Of a stretch of DNA of 9,730 bases, positions 6,856 to 9,730 are shown one piece after another (the stretch's first letter is position 1; every line of letters starts with the position of its first letter). The translations under genes and the position numbers were made by a program. Below the pieces are notes generated by a model that saw nothing but the letters and a program-made list of their open reading frames with translations, searched no databases and was not told where the DNA came from. The stretch covers positions 1 to 9,730 of the forward strand of contig JALSQC010000258.1 in NCBI GenBank assembly GCA_026985625.1, given 5' to 3'. Source of the DNA: Bacteroidales bacterium. GTDB lineage: Bacteria > Bacteroidota > Bacteroidia > Bacteroidales > JAFGXI01.

Positions 6856-6908
6856 GTATAAATATTGACATACAAGCATAAATTAAAAATCTAAAAATAT
6901 TTATAATT

Positions 6909-8522
6909 ATGAAAAAATTAATTATCAGCATTATTAGCGTTATTTTACCTATAACATTATTAGCAGAAAATAATATATATTTAAAAACAAAAATTAACAA
7001 CGTAAATTTATTTTTAACAGGAGCCGAAATAAACCGTATAGCAAAAATAAATATTAAACAAGGAAATAATATTTATATAATAAAAGGATTAAGTCCGTAT
7101 ATGGATAAAAACACGATTCAAATTACAGGAAAAGGTAATTTTACAATACTGGGTGTTAGCTCACAAAATAATTTTTTAGAAAAAATCCCTGCAAACTCAA
7201 AAATATACTTATACAAAGACAGTGTAAATTATTACACAAGAACAATAGAAAACAACAACCAAATGCTAAATGTTTATGCCGAAGAAAAATCAATGATTTT
7301 AGCAAACAAAACAATAAAAGGTAATAATCAAAATCTTAATCCCGACGATTTACAAAAACTTGCCGACTTTTACCGCTCGCGTTTAAAAGATATTAATTTT
7401 AAAACTATTGAACTTAATCGAAAAAATAAAAAATTTAATAACAGAGTATCAGTATTAAACAAACAAATAAAAGAACTATCATTGACTTATAAAAAAAATA
7501 CCAAAGAGATTTTAATAAATATTTTATCAAAAACACAAACAACAGGAAAACTAATAATATCGTATAAAGTTAATAATGCCGGTTGGATTCCGTCTTACGA
7601 TATAAGAAGCACATCTACCAATAAAAATATAGAAATTACATATAAAGCAAAAATTTATCAAAATACAGGTATCGACTGGAAAAATATAAAGCTAACACTA
7701 TCTACCGGGGATTTAAACATTAACAACACAAAACCCGAATTATATCCTTGGTATCTCAATTACTATAACATCTACAAAAAAAAATATACAAACTATAACA
7801 AAACAACAAGAGCAATGAAACCACAAAACGTTACCGTAGACGATGAGTATGCAACCGAAGCCCCCGTAACAGAATCAAAATCAATAGCAGATTTCTCAAA
7901 AACAATTAAAAATATAACAAATACCGAATTTAAAATATCATTATCATTAAACTTAAAATCAAATAATAAAGGAAAACTAATAAAAATTAAAAACGACAAA
8001 TTACCTGCACAATATCGTTATTTGGCAATACCAAAAATTAATAATAAAGTTTTTTTAATTGCCCGTATAACCGACTGGGAAAAATTAAATCTTTTGCCCG
8101 GAGAAATAAGCCTTTATAACAAACAAACATACGTAGGAAAATCTTATTTAGACCCATCGCAAATAAACGACACTCTCGAAATATCACTCAGTAACGACCC
8201 ATCGATATCGGTTAATCGTAAAATTATTAAAGACTTTAACAAATCGGTAATCATAGGAAACTATCGTAAAGTAACAAAAGCATACGAAATTAAAATACGA
8301 AATAATAAACAAGTAGATATAAATATATTAATACAAGACCAAATACCAATATCAACCATTAAAGAAATAGAAGTTTCACACGACAAAATTTTAAATGGCA
8401 AAATTAACGAAACAACAGGAATAATATCGTGGGAAACAAATCTAAAACCAAACGAAAATAAAAAATACGATTTTAAATATACGGTTAAATACCCAAAAAA
8501 TAAACGTATAACCAATTTGTAG
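6909..8522 (+). CDS. Secreted DUF4139 domain protein (mucoidy inhibitor MuiA-like)
   Basis: A 537-residue exported protein of unknown biochemical function from the DUF4140/DUF4139 (MuiA-like) family. It opens with a signal peptide, MKKLIISIISVILPITLLAE, consistent with periplasmic or envelope location. An N-terminal DUF4140-type domain (about 28-95) shows VNLFLTGAEINR (32-43) and IIKGLSPYMDKNTI (57-70). A charged helical, probably coiled-coil, segment follows (about 105-200). The DUF4139 part (about 212-535) has the hallmark YKVNNAGWIPSYDIR (219-233), GIDW (254-257), LTLSTGDL (262-269), LPAQYRYLAIPKI (365-377) and a terminal ISWETNLKP (506-514). A linker at about 300-335 is acidic and low in complexity. 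The coding strand is conspicuously A- and C-rich compared with the peptidase gene. It is a single-gene unit bounded by its own promoter candidate and terminator. Family placement is good; the role is not known. Confidence 0.9.
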   Translation: MKKLIISIISVILPITLLAENNIYLKTKINNVNLFLTGAEINRIAKINIKQGNNIYIIKGLSPYMDKNTIQITGKGNFTILGVSSQNNFLEKIPANSKIYLYKDSVNYYTRTIENNNQMLNVYAEEKSMILANKTIKGNNQNLNPDDLQKLADFYRSRLKDINFKTIELNRKNKKFNNRVSVLNKQIKELSLTYKKNTKEILINILSKTQTTGKLIISYKVNNAGWIPSYDIRSTSTNKNIEITYKAKIYQNTGIDWKNIKLTLSTGDLNINNTKPELYPWYLNYYNIYKKKYTNYNKTTRAMKPQNVTVDDEYATEAPVTESKSIADFSKTIKNITNTEFKISLSLNLKSNNKGKLIKIKNDKLPAQYRYLAIPKINNKVFLIARITDWEKLNLLPGEISLYNKQTYVGKSYLDPSQINDTLEISLSNDPSISVNRKIIKDFNKSVIIGNYRKVTKAYEIKIRNNKQVDINILIQDQIPISTIKEIEVSHDKILNGKINETTGIISWETNLKPNENKKYDFKYTVKYPKNKRITNL

Positions 8523-8541
8523 AATAATTCATAGTGTGTGT

Positions 8542-8574
8542 AAAGCTACTCGTTTTTTTGAGTAGCTTTTTTTT
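8542..8574 (+). terminator. Rho-independent terminator of the DUF4139 gene
   Basis: A perfect 10-bp stem, AAAGCTACTC (8542-8551) and GAGTAGCTTT (8560-8569), has an 8-base loop of G and T. The run of T continues to 8574. It begins 20 bp after the stop codon and separates this gene from the sigma-factor operon. Confidence 0.92.
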
Positions 8575-8637
8575 ATTTATAAATATTTTTTATGCAACCT
8601 TTTTTATTTTTTTGTAGTCAATAGTGTAAGATTAAAT

Positions 8638-9177
8638 ATGACAGATATTAAGCAAATAATTGCAGATTGTAAAAAATTTGATAAAAAAGCACAAAAAATG
8701 CTATACAATAAGTATGCATCGTTAATGCTTGGTATTTGTATGCGATATGCTAAAGATAAACAAGAAGCCGAAGATATTTTACAAGAGGGATTTTTAAAAG
8801 TATTCTCAAAAATTGAGCAATATAACAAAGACAAATCTTTTGACGCTTGGATACGACGAATTATGATAAATACATCGATAACAAATTACAGAAAAAATTT
8901 AAAACGATATTACCAAGAAGAAATCGAAGATTATAAAAATTATAAATATTTACCTGATAATAATGCCGATTTTACAAAAGACGAACTTTTAAATGCAATA
9001 AGATCGCTACCAAGAGGATATCAAATGGTTTTTAATCTATATGCAATCGAAGGATATAAGCATAAAGAAATTGCAAAAATGTTAGATATAACCGAGACAA
9101 CATCAAAATCACAATACCATAGAGCTCGAATACTATTGCAAACTAAATTAGCCGAAATGACAAAAGAAAAAATTTAA
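8638..9177 (+). CDS. ECF-type RNA polymerase sigma factor
   Basis: A 179-residue sigma-70 family factor of the extracytoplasmic function group, directing RNA polymerase to a small regulon. Region sigma2 spans about 18-86, with KYASLMLGICMRYAKDKQEA, EDILQEGFLKVF (45-56) for core binding, and SFDAWIRRIMINTSITNYRK (67-86) for -10 recognition and melting. After a short acidic linker, region sigma4 (about 116-168) has LPRGYQMVFNLYAIEGYKHK and the helix-turn-helix EIAKMLDITETTSKSQYHRA. There is no extra C-terminal domain, and length is normal. The start ATG is the first in frame after the upstream terminator; the leader contains a T run ending in TTTG at 8614 but no full -7 box. The stop is 6 bp before the ATG of the next gene, so the two are surely cotranscribed. 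That partner is the likely regulator of this factor's activity. Confidence 0.95.
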   Translation: MTDIKQIIADCKKFDKKAQKMLYNKYASLMLGICMRYAKDKQEAEDILQEGFLKVFSKIEQYNKDKSFDAWIRRIMINTSITNYRKNLKRYYQEEIEDYKNYKYLPDNNADFTKDELLNAIRSLPRGYQMVFNLYAIEGYKHKEIAKMLDITETTSKSQYHRARILLQTKLAEMTKEKI

Positions 9178-9183
9178 CTTTAA

Positions 9184-9730
9184 ATGATAAATAACAATAA
9201 TATAGACGATATTTTTAAAAACGCTTTTAAAGACAATAGAGTAAAGCCATCGGAACAAACTTGGGCCAAAATAAATAAAAAACTGTTTGTCCAGAATATT
9301 TCCAATGCTTTTAAAAGTTTTAAAGTAAAACCATCAACCAAAGTTTGGGTGTCTTTAAATAAAAAATTATTTTGGCTAAAATTCTTAAAGTTTAATTTTA
9401 AAACATTTAATATATACTACGCCGGAACAACCATTATATTACTTTTTTTAGTAATATTTAATTATAATAACATAAATAAAAATCTGCAGTTTAAAACATA
9501 TAACACCAAAAAATCAGAACCAAAAAATAAATACTATAACAAATTATTGTCGGATAAAAATGTAAATAAAAAAAATATCGAGAACAATACAATTAAAAAA
9601 TACAACACCAAAGAATCAGAACCAAAAAATAAATACTATAACAAATTATTATCAGATAAAAATGTAAATAAAAAAAATATCGAGAACAAAACAATTAAAA
9701 AATACAACACCAAAAAATCAGAACCAAAAA
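9184..9730 (+). CDS. Membrane-anchored repeat protein, putative sigma-factor regulator (3' end outside window)
   Basis: At least 182 residues are visible from the ATG at 9184, open to the window edge. Residues 1-75 are predicted cytoplasmic and contain two related 23-residue modules (13-35 and 41-63), each ending VKPS-x3-W-x3-NKKLF. WLKFLKFNFKTFNIYY (64-79) and a single hydrophobic segment (about 77-94) follow. From residue 106 onward a Lys/Asn-rich 34-residue unit repeats in tandem. Placement 6 bp after an ECF sigma gene and the N-in, one-membrane-span design match Bacteroidota anti-sigma-type or sigma-linked membrane proteins. I see no zinc-binding HxxxCxxC motif and no FecR signature. The role as anti-sigma factor is therefore inferred from context and layout, not from a recognised domain. 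A C-terminal extracytoplasmic domain probably lies beyond the window. The start was chosen for the short gap to the sigma stop and the conserved-looking IDDIFKNAF opening. Confidence 0.75.
   Translation, partial: MINNNNIDDIFKNAFKDNRVKPSEQTWAKINKKLFVQNISNAFKSFKVKPSTKVWVSLNKKLFWLKFLKFNFKTFNIYYAGTTIILLFLVIFNYNNINKNLQFKTYNTKKSEPKNKYYNKLLSDKNVNKKNIENNTIKKYNTKESEPKNKYYNKLLSDKNVNKKNIENKTIKKYNTKKSEPK
9220..9372 (+). repeat. Duplicated N-terminal module in the sigma-factor partner
   Basis: Two 69-bp segments (9220-9288 and 9304-9372) encode related 23-residue modules offset by 28 residues. Shared positions include N-A-F-K at the start, V-K-P-S in the middle, a Trp seven residues after the Val, and N-K-K-L-F at the end. 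The DNA is clearly more diverged than the downstream 102-bp repeats, so this duplication is older. Confidence 0.7.
9499..9730 (+). repeat. 102-bp in-frame tandem repeats (two full copies and the start of a third)
   Basis: Copies lie at 9499-9600 and 9601-9702, with a third beginning at 9703 and cut by the window edge. Copies 1 and 2 differ at 5 of 102 positions: three silent changes (TAT/TAC, TTG/TTA, TCG/TCA) and two replacements (Lys/Glu and Asn/Lys). Each unit encodes 34 residues beginning YNTK(K/E)SEPKNKYYNKLL. The visible part of copy 3 differs from copy 2 by one base. The total number of copies is unknown. Confidence 0.95.

Larger units (their letters stand above)
6463..6908. other. 446-bp intergenic region without a convincing gene
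   Basis: No complete gene is visible on either strand. Small structures seen are: a weak 5-bp hairpin at 6475-6488 without a T tract, AGGA-gaaat-TCCT near 6540-6552, ACAAC/GTTGT around 6560-6576, and a 16-bp A/T palindrome at 6651-6666. One minus-strand frame is open over 6585-6806 apart from a single TGA (listed separately). The plus strand is T-rich to about 6780 and A-rich afterwards. The right end holds the DUF4139 promoter candidate. The left end has no good terminator for the peptidase gene. Confidence 0.6.

Noticed and set aside
6865..6870. TTGACA resembling an E. coli -35 box upstream of the DUF4139 gene
   Set aside because: No TATAAT-like partner at 16-18 bp, and Bacteroidota primary sigma factors use a different consensus; a better TAnnTTTG box lies just upstream.
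7793..8515. Open frames on the minus strand opposite the DUF4139 gene (7793-7999 and 8261-8515)
   Set aside because: Their Phe/Ile/Ser-rich translations are what A-rich coding DNA gives when read backwards; no start context or motif supports them.
8604..8834. Minus-strand open frame overlapping the start of the sigma-factor gene
   Set aside because: Antisense to the conserved sigma2 region; composition is that of a reversed coding strand.

Overview
The window looks like a low-GC member of the Bacteroidota, most likely of Bacteroidales/Marinilabiliales type. By eye the G+C content is roughly 25-30%, and the proteins are rich in Lys, Asn and Ile. Several features point to this phylum: a secreted protein with a type IX secretion (T9SS) type A C-terminal sorting domain, a DUF2400/TIGR02757 protein, a DUF4139 protein, and an ECF sigma factor paired with a membrane-anchored partner of Bacteroidota style. 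Starts lack Shine-Dalgarno sequences and have A/T-rich leaders, and candidate promoters resemble the Bacteroidota TAnnTTTG -7 box rather than TATAAT.

Layout. Positions 1-945 (minus) hold the first 315 residues of a biotin carboxylase that runs off the left edge. Positions 1023-1787 (minus) encode a DUF2400/TIGR02757 protein. Diverging from it, 1868-2488 (plus) is a LysE-type exporter that appears to start at TTG. It meets a family 2 glycosyltransferase (2489-3370, minus) tail to tail with no base between the two stop codons. A clear hairpin terminator at 3411-3447 ends the next minus-strand gene, a 3-hydroxybutyryl-CoA dehydrogenase (3466-4356). A 159-bp divergent intergenic region with a 28-bp perfect A/T palindrome separates it from a T9SS-exported M1 metallopeptidase (4516-6462, plus). 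Positions 6463-6908 are 446 bp without a convincing gene. A secreted DUF4139 protein (6909-8522, plus) follows and ends in a strong terminator. Last comes an apparent two-gene operon: an ECF sigma factor (8638-9177) and, 6 bp later, a membrane-anchored repeat protein (9184 to beyond the window) that is probably its regulatory partner.

How the genes fit together. This is mostly a mosaic of single-gene housekeeping units. Biotin carboxylase and hydroxyacyl-CoA dehydrogenase both belong to acyl-CoA metabolism but are not in one operon. The peptidase and the DUF4139 protein are cell-envelope or secreted proteins. The only real multi-gene regulatory unit visible is the sigma factor with its partner. 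The partner contains an internal 28-residue-period duplication in its predicted cytoplasmic part and near-identical 102-bp tandem repeats just after its membrane segment. I do not see a mobile element, CRISPR array, tRNA, rRNA or defence system. The best leads are the sigma-factor partner, the glycosylase-like motif in the DUF2400 protein, and the palindrome upstream of the peptidase.
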